64,000 bases of DNA from Chelativorans sp. AA-79. Its GTDB lineage: Bacteria > Pseudomonadota > Alphaproteobacteria > Rhizobiales > Rhizobiaceae. Every line of letters begins with the position of its first letter. Position 1 is the first letter of the stretch. The position numbers and the translations under genes were made by a program. Below are positions 40,115-48,491 of this stretch, piece by piece. Below the pieces are notes generated by a model. It did no database searches. It was not told the DNA's origin and saw nothing but the letters and a program-made list of their open reading frames with translations. The stretch covers positions 3,178,001-3,242,000 of the forward strand of contig NZ_CP120361.1 of the NCBI RefSeq assembly GCF_029457495.1. Direction: 5' to 3'.

Positions 40115-41304
40115 TATCTATCTACCTCACCAAACACGATATCGATGGAGCCGAGCACGGCGGTGACGTCGGCCAGAAGATGGCCGCGGCAGAGGAAATC
40201 CATCGCCTGGAGATGGGCGAAACCCGGCGCACGCAGCTTGCAGCGGTACGGCTTGTTGGTGCCGTCGGCCACGAGATAGACGCCGAACTCGCCCTTGGGT
40301 GCCTCGACCGCCGCATACACCTCGCCCGCCGGCACGTGATAGCCTTCCGTGTAGAGCTTGAAGTGGTGGATGAGCGCTTCCATCGAGCGCTTCATCGCCG
40401 CCCGCTTGGGCGGCACGACCTTTCCGTCCACATTCGAGACCGGACCGACCCGCTCCTTGCCGAGGAGGCGCTCCACGCACTGCCGCATGATCTTCGCGGA
40501 CTGGCGCATCTCCTCCATGCGGAGGAGATAACGATCATAGCAGTCGCCGTTCTTGCCGACGGGGATGTCGAAATCCATCTCGTGATAGCACTCGTAGGGC
40601 TGGCTCTTGCGCAGATCCCACGGCGCGCCCGAGCCGCGCACCATCACGCCGGAGAAGCCCCACGCCCATGCGTCCTCGAGGCTCACCACGCCGATATCGG
40701 CGTTGCGCTGCTTGAAGATGCGGTTCTCGGTCAGAAGCTCGTCCAGATCGTCGAGCGCCTTCAGGAACGGGTCGATCCACTTGCCGATGTCCTCGACCAG
40801 CTTTTCCGGCAGGTCCTGGTGCACGCCGCCGGGGCGGAAATAGGCCGCATGCATGCGCGAGCCGGAGGCGCGCTCGTAAAAGACCATCAGCTTTTCACGC
40901 TCTTCGAACCCCCAGAGCGGCGGGGTGAGCGCGCCGACGTCCATCGCCTGCGTCGTGACGTTGAGCAGATGGTTCATGATGCGGGTGAGTTCCGCGTAAA
41001 GCACGCGGATCAGTTGCCCGCGGATCGGGACGGTGATGCCGAGAAGCCGCTCGACGGCCAGGGCGAAGGCATGCTCCTGACACATGGGCGCGGCATAGTC
41101 GAGCCGATCGAAATAGGGGATCGCCTGCAGATAGGTCTTGTATTCGATCAGCTTTTCCGTGCCGCGGTGAAGCAGGCCGATGTGCGGATCAACGCGCTCG
41201 ACCACTTCGCCGTCGAGTTCCAGCACGAGGCGCAGCACGCCGTGCGCGGCCGGGTGCTGCGGGCCGAAATTGATGTTGAAGTTGCGGATGGAGGTTTCAG
41301 CCAC
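40114..41304 (-). CDS. nuoD: NADH-quinone oxidoreductase subunit D
   Basis: This 396-residue, 49-kDa-type subunit lines the quinone pocket with NuoB. It contains [20 protein letters not shown] with the His residues near the quinone head, [11 protein letters not shown] and the C-terminal [18 protein letters not shown]. Translation appears to start at GTG (41302-41304) with AAGGAAGG upstream. The stop overlaps the nuoE start by one base. Its usual upstream neighbour nuoC is displaced by the 450-bp insertion described separately. Confidence 0.94.
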   Translation of the reverse strand: MAETSIRNFNINFGPQHPAAHGVLRLVLELDGEVVERVDPHIGLLHRGTEKLIEYKTYLQAIPYFDRLDYAAPMCQEHAFALAVERLLGITVPIRGQLIRVLYAELTRIMNHLLNVTTQAMDVGALTPPLWGFEEREKLMVFYERASGSRMHAAYFRPGGVHQDLPEKLVEDIGKWIDPFLKALDDLDELLTENRIFKQRNADIGVVSLEDAWAWGFSGVMVRGSGAPWDLRKSQPYECYHEMDFDIPVGKNGDCYDRYLLRMEEMRQSAKIMRQCVERLLGKERVGPVSNVDGKVVPPKRAAMKRSMEALIHHFKLYTEGYHVPAGEVYAAVEAPKGEFGVYLVADGTNKPYRCKLRAPGFAHLQAMDFLCRGHLLADVTAVLGSIDIVFGEVDR

Positions 41305-41329
41305 GCGACACCTTCCTTTCGGCGTGAAC

Positions 41330-41360
41330 GCGAATAGCGAATAGCGAATAGCGAATAGGG
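41330..41360 (+). repeat. left array: four tandem copies of GCGAATA plus GGG
   Basis: Four perfect head-to-tail copies of the heptamer occupy 41330-41357, followed by GGG at 41358-41360. It lies about 25 bp upstream of the nuoD start and so within the nuoC-nuoD transcript. Confidence 0.95.
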
Positions 41361-41370
41361 AGCCAGCGCA

Positions 41371-41739
41371 TCAAGCCGTCTTCTCCTGCAGCCGTCTGAT
41401 CATCGATCTGATCATCTTCCCAATCTCTTCCGTCACACCAAGCAACTCTGCCGACCGCTTCGCATCTATGAACTCAAGCCGCGTTGCCAGCACCACATAA
41501 GTCTCGAGTTCCTTCAACGACCCCTGCGCGATTCGCAGAAACTGGATAAAGGAACCGGTATTTTCTCTTCCATGTCCTTCCGCGATGTTCGCCGCTATCG
41601 AACTGGCTGCACGGCGAATTTGACTTGTCATTCCGTACAGCTCGTCTCGCGGAAAAGCGCGTGTAACCTTGTAGCAATCGAAGGCTAAATCCATCGCCAA
41701 CTGCCATACCCTCAAATCCTGGTAGGAGTTAATCGGCAA
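41371..41739 (-). CDS. four-helix-bundle protein (23S rRNA intervening-sequence protein / S23 type)
   Basis: This 122-residue, all-helical protein has the family's opening YQDLRVWQLAMDLAFDCYKV, the middle SQIRRAASSIAANIAEGHGR and the third-helix region FIQFLRIAQGSLKELETYV. The family is encoded by intervening sequences in 23S rRNA of some bacteria and is related to the Avd protein of diversity-generating retroelements, where it binds nucleic acid. Here it stands alone in a repeat-flanked insertion. The start is TTG, five bases after AGGGG, a site supplied by the flanking repeat itself. Confidence 0.85.
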   Translation of the reverse strand: MPINSYQDLRVWQLAMDLAFDCYKVTRAFPRDELYGMTSQIRRAASSIAANIAEGHGRENTGSFIQFLRIAQGSLKELETYVVLATRLEFIDAKRSAELLGVTEEIGKMIRSMIRRLQEKTA

Positions 41740-41744
41740 GGCGC

Positions 41745-41778
41745 CCCTATTCGCTATTCGCTACTCCCTATTCGCTCC
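41745..41778 (-). repeat. right array of the 7-bp repeat, inverted relative to the left array
   Basis: On the + strand it reads as TATTCGC units with the interruption TACTCCC. On the coding strand the repeat contains GGGAG and AGGGG, which place a ribosome-binding site before the TTG start of the four-helix-bundle gene. Positions 41745-41777 are identical to 55070-55102. Confidence 0.95.
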
Positions 41779-41781
41779 TTC

Positions 41782-42387
41782 TCACTGCTTCGCCTTCTCG
41801 TCCCCCGGCAGGACGTAATCCGTCCCTTCCCAAGGTGAGAGGAAATCGAAGTTGCGGAACTCCTGGCGCAGGTTCACCGGCTCGTAGACCACCCGCTTGG
41901 CATCGTCGTCATAGCGAACCTCCACGAAGCCGGTCAGCGGGAAATCCTTCCGGAGCGGGTGCCCCTCGAAGCCGTAGTCCGTCAGGATGCGCCGCAGATC
42001 CGGATGCCCGGTGAAGAGCACGCCATAGAGATCGTAAATCTCGCGCTCATACCAGTTCGCCGCCGGGAACACGTCGACCGTCGAGGGGATCGGCGTTTCC
42101 TCGTCGACCGAGACCTTGACGCGAATGCGGTGGTTCTGGCGCGGCGAAAGAAGATGATAGACCACCTCGAAACGCTTTTCGCGGGCGGGATAGTCCACGC
42201 CGGAAATATCGACAAAAGCAAAGAACTGACACTGGACGTCGCTCTTCAAGAAGGTCAGCACATCGACGATGTCGCCCGGCTCGATGACGACGGTCAGTTC
42301 GCCACAGGCGACGAACCAGTCCTGGATCCGACCGTCGAGCTTTTCCCCGATATAGCCCGCGAGGTCCTTCAGCGCTTCTTCATTCAT
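41782..42387 (-). CDS. nuoC: NADH-quinone oxidoreductase subunit C
   Basis: This 201-residue, 30-kDa-type subunit of the complex I hydrophilic arm shows [20 protein letters not shown] and [20 protein letters not shown], the diagnostic motifs. Its stop lies 4 bp from the repeat array of the insertion described above. It follows nuoB by 9 bp. Confidence 0.94.
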   Translation of the reverse strand: MNEEALKDLAGYIGEKLDGRIQDWFVACGELTVVIEPGDIVDVLTFLKSDVQCQFFAFVDISGVDYPAREKRFEVVYHLLSPRQNHRIRVKVSVDEETPIPSTVDVFPAANWYEREIYDLYGVLFTGHPDLRRILTDYGFEGHPLRKDFPLTGFVEVRYDDDAKRVVYEPVNLRQEFRNFDFLSPWEGTDYVLPGDEKAKQ

Positions 42388-42396
42388 GATCCGATC

Positions 42397-42969
42397 CTAG
42401 CGCTCGATGGTGCCCGTCCGGCGTATCTTCTTCTGAAGCAGAAGAATGCCGTAGAGCAGCGCCTCCGCGGTCGGCGGGCAGCCCGGCACGTAGATATCGA
42501 CCGGCACGATGCGGTCGCAGCCGCGCACCACCGAATAGGAATAATGATAATAGCCGCCGCCATTGGCGCACGAGCCCATGGAGATGACGTAGCGCGGCTC
42601 CGGCATCTGGTCGTAGACCTTGCGCAGCGCCGGCGCCATCTTGTTCGTCAGCGTGCCGGCCACGATCATGATGTCGGATTGACGCGGTGAGGCGCGCGGC
42701 GCCACGCCGAAGCGCTCGCTGTCATATCGCGGCATGGAGGTGTGGATCATCTCCACCGCGCAGCAGGCAAGCCCAAAGGTCATGAACATCAAGGAACCGG
42801 TCCGGGCCCAGGTGATCAGCGCCTCCGACGACGTGACGAGAAAGCCCTTGTCGGTCAGTTCCGCATTGATCGTCCCGAAAAACGGATCGTCCGCACCGAC
42901 CGGATTGCCCGTGTTCGGATCGATAATGCCGCGCGGCTTGGGCGCGACGAGGGTGTCGTTCAATCCCAT
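42397..42969 (-). CDS. nuoB: NADH-quinone oxidoreductase subunit B
   Basis: This 190-residue subunit holds the terminal cluster N2. The ligands are the tandem Cys pair in [20 protein letters not shown] and [14 protein letters not shown]. The ATG at 42969 lies inside the end of nuoA (10-bp overlap), indicating translational coupling. Confidence 0.95.
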   Translation of the reverse strand: MGLNDTLVAPKPRGIIDPNTGNPVGADDPFFGTINAELTDKGFLVTSSEALITWARTGSLMFMTFGLACCAVEMIHTSMPRYDSERFGVAPRASPRQSDIMIVAGTLTNKMAPALRKVYDQMPEPRYVISMGSCANGGGYYHYSYSVVRGCDRIVPVDIYVPGCPPTAEALLYGILLLQKKIRRTGTIER

Positions 42970-43325
42970 TCCAGCGCTCCCTTCTTCCATTCATAGATAA
43001 AGCCGATCGTCAGCACGCCCAGAAAGATCATCATCGACCAGAAGCCGAACCAGCCGATCTCGCCGAAGGACACGGCCCAGGGGAACAGGAAGGCAACCTC
43101 GAGATCGAAGATGATGAACAGGATCGACACGAGATAGAATCGCACGTCGAACTTCATGCGCGCATCGTCGAACGCGTTGAAGCCGCATTCATAGGCCGAC
43201 AGCTTTTCCGGATCCGGATTCCTGAAGGCGACGACGAAAGGGGCGGCGATGAGCACGACGCAAAGCGCCAGTGCCACGCCCATGAAGATGATGATGGGTA
43301 GATATGAACTCAAGAGATCGTTCAT
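42960..43325 (-). CDS. nuoA: NADH-quinone oxidoreductase subunit A
   Basis: This 121-residue, three-helix subunit is the first gene of the operon. [20 protein letters not shown] with the conserved Cys loop near the quinone channel and [24 protein letters not shown] sequence identify it. The ATG at 43325 is chosen since the longer frame (to 43388) lacks membrane or family similarity. Confidence 0.94.
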   Translation of the reverse strand: MNDLLSSYLPIIIFMGVALALCVVLIAAPFVVAFRNPDPEKLSAYECGFNAFDDARMKFDVRFYLVSILFIIFDLEVAFLFPWAVSFGEIGWFGFWSMMIFLGVLTIGFIYEWKKGALEWD

Positions 43326-43708
43326 GTTCCGACTTTCCGTTGCCTGACGAACAGGCTCCGTACCGGGCGCGCGCTGCCGCACATTCATGATTTATAGGCG
43401 GCGCGGCATAGCCCATGTTGCAACGCGGCGAGGGTTAGCGCAGCCGGTCCAGCGACGCAAGTCAAACCTTGGCAAGATTGCGGCGTCCGACGCCCAAGGC
43501 CGTTCCGGGCCGAAGAGCCAGCCGCACACCCGCCCAACATGCCGACCGCCACCCGCATTTAGGATGCCCAGGGCCGTGTTTGAAGCACCCATTTGGCGGG
43601 AGGGCGAAAAATATGTCAGGAGCCTGCGCCGCTATGCCGCAAACCGGGTGGCGCCAAGCGCGCTCAGCCCTTAGCTTCACACGCCCATGTGAGGTTTTAA
43701 AGCAATCC
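43326..43708. promoter_or_regulatory. divergent intergenic region upstream of the nuo operon
   Basis: A 383-bp gap separates nuoA from the YcaQ-like gene, which are divergent, so it should hold the nuo promoter. Reading leftward, a TATAAA box lies at 43391-43396, but no convincing -35 element stands at the right distance, so this is only a candidate. I see no repeat, palindrome or small gene here that I can support. Confidence 0.35.
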
Positions 43709-44980
43709 ATGAAGCCACGGGAAAAATTCACGATAAAGGAAGTGCGGCGAATCGCCCTCGCCGCCCAGGGCTTTGCCGACCGCGCCCCTGCCGGTCCGGT
43801 GGAAAGGCGGCACCTGTCGCGCGTGCTCGGCCGTACCGCGCTCTTCCAGATCGACTCGGTCAATGTGGCCGCGCGCGCCCATTACATGCCGCTGTTTTCG
43901 CGTCTGGGCCCCTACTCGGCTGATCTCCTCGAGCGGGCCGCCGCGCGAAAGCCGCGCGCGCTCTTCGAATACTGGGCGCACGAAGCCTCGCTGCTGCCGG
44001 TGGAGACCCAGCCGCTCATGCGCTGGCGCATGGAGCGGGCGCGGGAGGGCCGCGGCATCTATGGCGGACTGGCGCGCTTCGGCCGCGAGCAGCGCGACTT
44101 CATCGAGCAGGTCCATGCGGAGGTCACCGCGCACGGCCCCCTCGCCGCCTCGGATATCGAGGGGCACAAGGGCACCTCCGGCTGGTGGCAGTGGAGCGAA
44201 GCCAAGCGCGCGCTCGAATGGCTTTTCTGGGCCGGACTCGTCACCACGCATTCGCGGCGAGCCAGCTTCGAGCGCCTCTACGACCTGCCCGAACGCGTGC
44301 TGCCGCCGGTCGTCCACGGGGCGCCGACGCCGAAACCCGAGGACGCGCAGCGCCGGCTGGTCGAGATCTCGGCCAAGGCGCTCGGCGTCGCCACCCAAAG
44401 CGACCTGCGGGATTATTTCCGTCTCTCGCCGGAGGACGCCTATCCACGCATCGGGGAACTCGTGGAGGAAGGAACGCTCCTCCCCGTTGCCGTGAAGGGC
44501 TGGCCCCAGAAGGCCTTCATGCACCGCGATGCGAGGCTTCCCCGGAGGGTGGAGGCGCAGGCGCTGCTCGCCCCCTTCGACCCGCTGATCTGGGAGCGCT
44601 CGCGCACCGAGCGCCTTTTCGATTTCCACTATCGGATCGAAATCTACACGCCCGCGCACAAGCGGGTCTACGGCTATTACGTCTACCCCTTCCTGCTCGG
44701 CGAGAGCATCGTCGCCCGCGTCGACCTCAAGGCCGACCGGCAGAAGGGAATCCTGCGCGTACAGGCCGCCCACGCGGAGCCCGGCGCGCCGCCGGAAACG
44801 GCGCTGGAGCTCTGGCGGGCGCTCAATTCCATGGCCGCATGGCTGGGTCTGGAAAGGGTCGAGGTCGCCCGCTCGGGCGACTTTGCGCCGGCGCTCGCGG
44901 CGGCAGGAGATACGGCATTGCGGGAACCGGAGCGGGAGGTGCCGCCGGCACTCCCGGAAGTGGACGAGCCGGCCGAGTGA
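43709..44980 (+). CDS. YcaQ-like winged-helix DNA glycosylase (HTH_42 family)
   Basis: This 423-residue protein is of the YcaQ/AlkZ type, made of repeated winged-helix domains. Family members remove interstrand crosslinks and alkylated bases. The catalytic motif of two acid/amide residues appears as FQIDSVNV (Gln-Ile-Asp), the Q-x-D form. Other typical stretches are ARAHYMPLFSRLGPYSADLL, WAHEASLLPVE and LLAPFDPLIWERSRTERLFDF. The chosen ATG (43709) begins family-like sequence; its ribosome-binding site is weak. The C-terminal 20 residues are Pro/Glu-rich and probably disordered. Confidence 0.85.
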   Translation: MKPREKFTIKEVRRIALAAQGFADRAPAGPVERRHLSRVLGRTALFQIDSVNVAARAHYMPLFSRLGPYSADLLERAAARKPRALFEYWAHEASLLPVETQPLMRWRMERAREGRGIYGGLARFGREQRDFIEQVHAEVTAHGPLAASDIEGHKGTSGWWQWSEAKRALEWLFWAGLVTTHSRRASFERLYDLPERVLPPVVHGAPTPKPEDAQRRLVEISAKALGVATQSDLRDYFRLSPEDAYPRIGELVEEGTLLPVAVKGWPQKAFMHRDARLPRRVEAQALLAPFDPLIWERSRTERLFDFHYRIEIYTPAHKRVYGYYVYPFLLGESIVARVDLKADRQKGILRVQAAHAEPGAPPETALELWRALNSMAAWLGLERVEVARSGDFAPALAAAGDTALREPEREVPPALPEVDEPAE

Positions 44981-44998
44981 GTGCCCGGCAGGGCGCCC

Positions 44999-47011
44999 TC
45001 AGGCGAATTCCATGATGACGGCGTCGACGGCAAGGCTGTCGCCCGGCACCACATTTATGGCGGCCACCGTGCCGTCACGCTCCGCACGCAGCACGTTTTC
45101 CATCTTCATGGCCTCGACCACCGCAAGCACCTCGCCCGCCTTCACGTCCTGCCCCTCCTGCACGGCGACCGAAACCACGAGGCCGGGCATCGGGCAGAGA
45201 AGCTTCTTGGATGTATCCGCCGTCCTGCTTTCGGGCATCAGGCGGTCGAGCTCGGCGATGCGCGGCGTCATGACCTTGGCCACGGAAGCCACACCGCGCC
45301 AGGAAAGCTCATAGCCGTTCACCACGGGGCGGAGCTGGACGGCGGCCTTCTGCCGGCCGACCCGCCCTTGCCAGATCGGTTCTCCGGGACGCCAGGACGA
45401 GGAGAGCGTGACCGGGTCCGCTCCCTCGATCGCAAGATCGAGCTCGGTCGGGATGGACGCCATCCCCTCGACGACGGAGACCGGCACATAGTCCTGACCC
45501 AGCTTCACCACCCAATCGCGCCGGAGATCGCCCGAGTGGGGCGCCAGCCGTCCCGGCAGCCGGTCAAGCCGGTCGCGGCGCAGAAGCTCGACCGCGACGG
45601 CCACCGCGCAGAACACCGCGCGCTCGGCCTCGCCAGGCCCAGGCGTGGAGAAGCCCTCCGGATATTCCTCGGCGATGAAGGCCGTCGACAGCCGGCCCTC
45701 ACGCCAGCGCGGGTGGCGCATGAGGGCCGCAAGGAAAGGGATATTGTGGGCGATGCCGTCGATCACGAACCGGTCGAGCGCGTCCGACATCGCGTCGATG
45801 GCGGCGAGGCGCTCCGGCGCCCAGGTGCAGAGCTTGGCGATCATCGGGTCGTAATAAAGGGAGATCTCGGAGCCCTCGGCCACCCCCGTGTCGTTGCGCA
45901 CCACCGCCTCCCCGTCACGGCCCTCCCGCGGCGGACGGTAGCGTGCGAGCCTCCCGATCGAAGGCAGGAAGCCGCGCGTCGGGTCCTCCGCGTAGATTCG
46001 GCTCTCGATCGCCCAGCCATCGAGCTTCACATCGGCCTGCGCGATGGCGAGTCGTTCTCCGGCGGCGATGCGGATCATCTGCTCGACGAGATCCACGCCG
46101 GTGACGAGCTCGGTCACCGGATGCTCCACCTGCAGCCGCGTGTTCATCTCGAGAAAATAGAAGTTGCGTTCCTTGTCGACGATGAACTCGACCGTTCCCG
46201 CGCTCTGATAGTCAACCGCCCTTGCCAGGGCCATGGCCTGCTCGCCCATGGCCCGGCGCGTCTCCTCGTCGAGAAAGGGTGACGGCGCCTCCTCGACCAC
46301 CTTCTGGTTGCGCCGCTGGATGGAGCATTCGCGCTCGCCGAGGTAAATGCAGTTGCCGTGGGCGTCGGCCAGCACCTGGATCTCGATATGGCGCGGCTCC
46401 TCCACGAACTTCTCGATGAAGATGCGGTCGTCCCCGAAGGAGGAAGCGGCCTCCGAGCGCGAGCGCTCGAAGCCCTCGCGGGCTTCCTCGTCACTCCCTG
46501 CGATTCGCATGCCCTTGCCGCCGCCGCCAGCCGAAGCCTTGACCATCACCGGGTAGCCGATCTCGGCGGCGATCTTCGCCGCGTGGTCGGCATTCTTGAT
46601 CAGCCCCATGAAGCCGGGCACGGTGGATACACCCGCTTCGGCCGCGATCTTCTTGGAGGTGATCTTGTCGCCCATGGCGCGAATCGCCTTGGGCTTCGGT
46701 CCGATGAAGACGATCCCCTCGGCCTCCAGCTGCTCGCAGAAATCCGCATTCTCCGACAGGAAGCCGTAGCCGGGATGGACGGCTTCCGCGCCCGTTTCCT
46801 TGCAGGCGGCGATGATCCCGTCGGCCACCAGATAGCTTTGATTCGCCGGCGCGGGCCCGATGGCGATCGCCTCGTCCGCCATTTCCACATGCATTGCGTC
46901 GATGTCAGCTTCCGAATGAACCGCCACGGTGGCGATGCCCATGCGGCGGGCCGTCCTGATGACGCGGCAGGCGATCTCGCCCCTGTTGGCAATCAGTATC
47001 TTTCTGAACAT
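44999..47011 (-). CDS. pccA: acetyl/propionyl-CoA carboxylase alpha subunit (biotin carboxylase plus biotin carrier)
   Basis: This 670-residue protein starts with a biotin-carboxylase domain (KILIANRGEIACRVIRTARR; KASAGGGGKGMRI; EMNTRLQVEHPVTELVTGVD). A central region of the BT type follows, and the protein ends with a biotinyl domain whose target Lys lies in EAMKMEN. This order is typical of propionyl-CoA carboxylase alpha chains; methylcrotonyl- and geranyl-CoA carboxylases share it. The nearby mce and birA genes favour propionyl-CoA use, but the beta subunit is outside the window, so the substrate is not certain. Confidence 0.85.
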   Translation of the reverse strand: MFRKILIANRGEIACRVIRTARRMGIATVAVHSEADIDAMHVEMADEAIAIGPAPANQSYLVADGIIAACKETGAEAVHPGYGFLSENADFCEQLEAEGIVFIGPKPKAIRAMGDKITSKKIAAEAGVSTVPGFMGLIKNADHAAKIAAEIGYPVMVKASAGGGGKGMRIAGSDEEAREGFERSRSEAASSFGDDRIFIEKFVEEPRHIEIQVLADAHGNCIYLGERECSIQRRNQKVVEEAPSPFLDEETRRAMGEQAMALARAVDYQSAGTVEFIVDKERNFYFLEMNTRLQVEHPVTELVTGVDLVEQMIRIAAGERLAIAQADVKLDGWAIESRIYAEDPTRGFLPSIGRLARYRPPREGRDGEAVVRNDTGVAEGSEISLYYDPMIAKLCTWAPERLAAIDAMSDALDRFVIDGIAHNIPFLAALMRHPRWREGRLSTAFIAEEYPEGFSTPGPGEAERAVFCAVAVAVELLRRDRLDRLPGRLAPHSGDLRRDWVVKLGQDYVPVSVVEGMASIPTELDLAIEGADPVTLSSSWRPGEPIWQGRVGRQKAAVQLRPVVNGYELSWRGVASVAKVMTPRIAELDRLMPESRTADTSKKLLCPMPGLVVSVAVQEGQDVKAGEVLAVVEAMKMENVLRAERDGTVAAINVVPGDSLAVDAVIMEFA

Positions 47012-47137
47012 GCGGACGTTTCCCCTCCGGTGATCCCTTCTATGGGTTTGTCGCACGCCGCTCAAGAAGGACGTGCGGGAGGAGGCTACACCGCGGACGT
47101 TCGTTGATGTATTCGGGTCCGACCCACGGAGAGGTTC

Positions 47138-47596
47138 ATGCCAGTGATCTATGTCGATGCCGACGCCTGCCCGGTGAAAGAAGAAGTCACGCGCGTGGCG
47201 GGGCGTCACGGCCTGCCGGTCGTCTTCGTCTCGAATGGCGGCCTGCGTCCCTCGCGCGATCCCATGATCCGCCATGTGGTGGTTCCCGGAAAGGCAGACG
47301 CCGCCGACGACTGGATCGTGGAGAACGCCAACGCGGGAGACATCGCCGTTACCGCCGACGTGCCCCTGGCGGCCCGGCTGGTCGAGAAAGGACTGCATGT
47401 TCTGGGGCCGACCGGGCGCGCCTTCACCCGCGAAAGCATCGGGATGGACGTGGCAATGCGCAACCTGAAGCAGGACCTGCGCGAAGCGGGCGAGATCAAG
47501 GGCTACAATGCCGGCTTCACCGCAAAGGACCGCAGTGCCTTCCTCCAGGCGCTCGACACCCTCGTTCGGCGGGCGATGCGCGAAAGCGCGCGTTAA
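47138..47596 (+). CDS. YaiI/YqxD family protein (DUF188, PIN-like fold)
   Basis: This 152-residue protein carries the DUF188 signature IYVDADACPVKEEVTRVAGR and GDIAVTADVPLAARLVEKG, followed by RAFTRESIGMDVAMRNL. The invariant Asp residues suggest a metal-dependent PIN-type nuclease fold, though no activity is established. GGAGAGG lies upstream of the ATG. It is divergent from the carboxylase gene. Confidence 0.9.
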   Translation: MPVIYVDADACPVKEEVTRVAGRHGLPVVFVSNGGLRPSRDPMIRHVVVPGKADAADDWIVENANAGDIAVTADVPLAARLVEKGLHVLGPTGRAFTRESIGMDVAMRNLKQDLREAGEIKGYNAGFTAKDRSAFLQALDTLVRRAMRESAR

Positions 47597-47660
47597 AAAT
47601 GTGGAATCCAGCAATCAATCAGCCTATATTGGGATACACGTACCCCAAAAGCGGCGAAAA

Positions 47661-47894
47661 ATGAGCAAGCAAACAGCACTCCGGTTGCCAGACGAGACAT
47701 ATGAAAGATTGCGTGTCCTTTCCGAGCGAACAGGCCGGACGGCAGCTTATTATATGCGTCAGGCCATTGAACAGCACCTTGAGGATCTGGAGGATATCTA
47801 TCTTGCAGAACAGGTGCTGGAGCGCCTGAAGCGAGGTGAGAGCCGTACCTACACGCTTGCGGAAGTGGAACGCGAGCTTGACTTGGACGATTGA
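47661..47894 (+). CDS. ribbon-helix-helix antitoxin (RelB/DUF6290 type)
   Basis: This 77-residue protein opens with a short strand and two helices of the ribbon-helix-helix DNA-binding type (TALRLPDETYERLRVLSERT, then AAYYMRQAIEQHLEDLED). The acidic C-terminal half (ESRTYTLAEVERELDLDD) should wrap the toxin. It overlaps the toxin frame by 17 bp, the usual arrangement of a type II module in which the antitoxin is translated first and represses the pair. Confidence 0.85.
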   Translation: MSKQTALRLPDETYERLRVLSERTGRTAAYYMRQAIEQHLEDLEDIYLAEQVLERLKRGESRTYTLAEVERELDLDD

Positions 47895-48147
47895 GGTCGA
47901 TGACGCCGCACTGAGGCAACTTAAGAAAATTGGGCGGGTTGAAAGCAAACGCATTTACGGTTTTCTGCGTGAGCGGATAGCCACGCTCGACAATCCGCGA
48001 AAGCTGGGTGCGGCACTTCAAGGTTCAAGATTTGAGCACCTCTGGCGCTACCGCGTCGGCGATTACCGGATCATCTGCGACATCCAGGATCACAAGCTCG
48101 TCGTTCTCGTTCTGCAGATAGGCCACCGGCGAGAGATCTACCGCTGA
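47878..48147 (+). CDS. RelE/ParE-family toxin
   Basis: This 89-residue protein has the RelE fold pattern: TIEVDDAALRQLKKIGRVES, NPRKLGAALQGSRFEHLWRYRVGDYRIICDI and VLVLQIGHRREIY, with C-terminal Arg and His/Tyr residues like those of mRNA-cleaving RelE enzymes. The start is probably TTG at 47878, inside the antitoxin gene, giving the usual (M)TWTIEV beginning. Target (mRNA on the ribosome, or gyrase as for ParE) cannot be told from sequence; the R-Y-R-V-G-D-Y-R-I core is shared by both. Confidence 0.85.
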   Translation: MTWTIEVDDAALRQLKKIGRVESKRIYGFLRERIATLDNPRKLGAALQGSRFEHLWRYRVGDYRIICDIQDHKLVVLVLQIGHRREIYR

Positions 48148-48264
48148 CATTGCCGCAAGCCGCAGGTTCTGCACAAAGAAGTGTTCCGGCCTCCGATGCG
48201 GGCAGGTGACAAACCACCCTGCCTGCGCTAGATACCGAACCGTCGAGGGGTAAAACCCTGCCTG

Positions 48265-48447
48265 TCTGTGGGAGAGAGCAGCAAGGCTGCCGCCGAAGGG
48301 GAAATCGCCCGAAATCTCTCAGGCAAAAGGAACCGTAGACGGGTTAGACACTCTGGAAAGTCGGGGCACCGCCCCCGCGCCGAAGGTGTAAGCGCAGCCG
48401 ACAGGGTTCCGGCGGCGCGAGTCTCTCAGGCTTCCGACAGAGGGGCA
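48265..48447 (+). promoter_or_regulatory. tandem glycine riboswitch (gcvT motif)
   Basis: Two glycine aptamers lie head to tail upstream of gcvT. The first has GGGAGAGAGC (48270 region), GCCGCCGAAGGGGAAA and CTCTCAGGCAAAAGGA. The second, after the short linker that includes CACTCTGGAAAG, has GCGCCGAAGGTGTAAGC, CTCTCAGGCTTCCGACAGAG. These are the conserved purine-rich and CTCTCAGG elements of the family. Binding of glycine is expected to switch on the glycine cleavage genes. Confidence 0.93.
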
Positions 48448-48491
48448 CGGATGCGCCGCGCAAGCGGCGTGCGTGCAGCTTTGGAGGACCG

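Larger units (their letters stand above)
41330..41778. mobile_element. repeat-flanked insertion carrying a four-helix-bundle gene between nuoC and nuoD
   Basis: A 450-bp segment is bounded by inverted arrays of the 7-bp unit GCGAATA. The left array (41330-41357) has four exact units followed by GGG; the right array (41745-41778) reads the complementary TATTCGC pattern with one interruption. A 19-bp stretch next to the gene is an exact inverted match between the ends. The only gene inside is a four-helix-bundle (S23/IVP) gene. nuoC and nuoD are normally adjacent, so this looks like an insertion. A 33-bp part of the right array recurs exactly at 55070-55102. Mobility is inferred; no transposase is present. 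Confidence 0.6.

Noticed and set aside
41330..41360. CRISPR-like array
   Set aside because: The units are 7 bp, contiguous and without spacers; this is a simple tandem array forming an element end.
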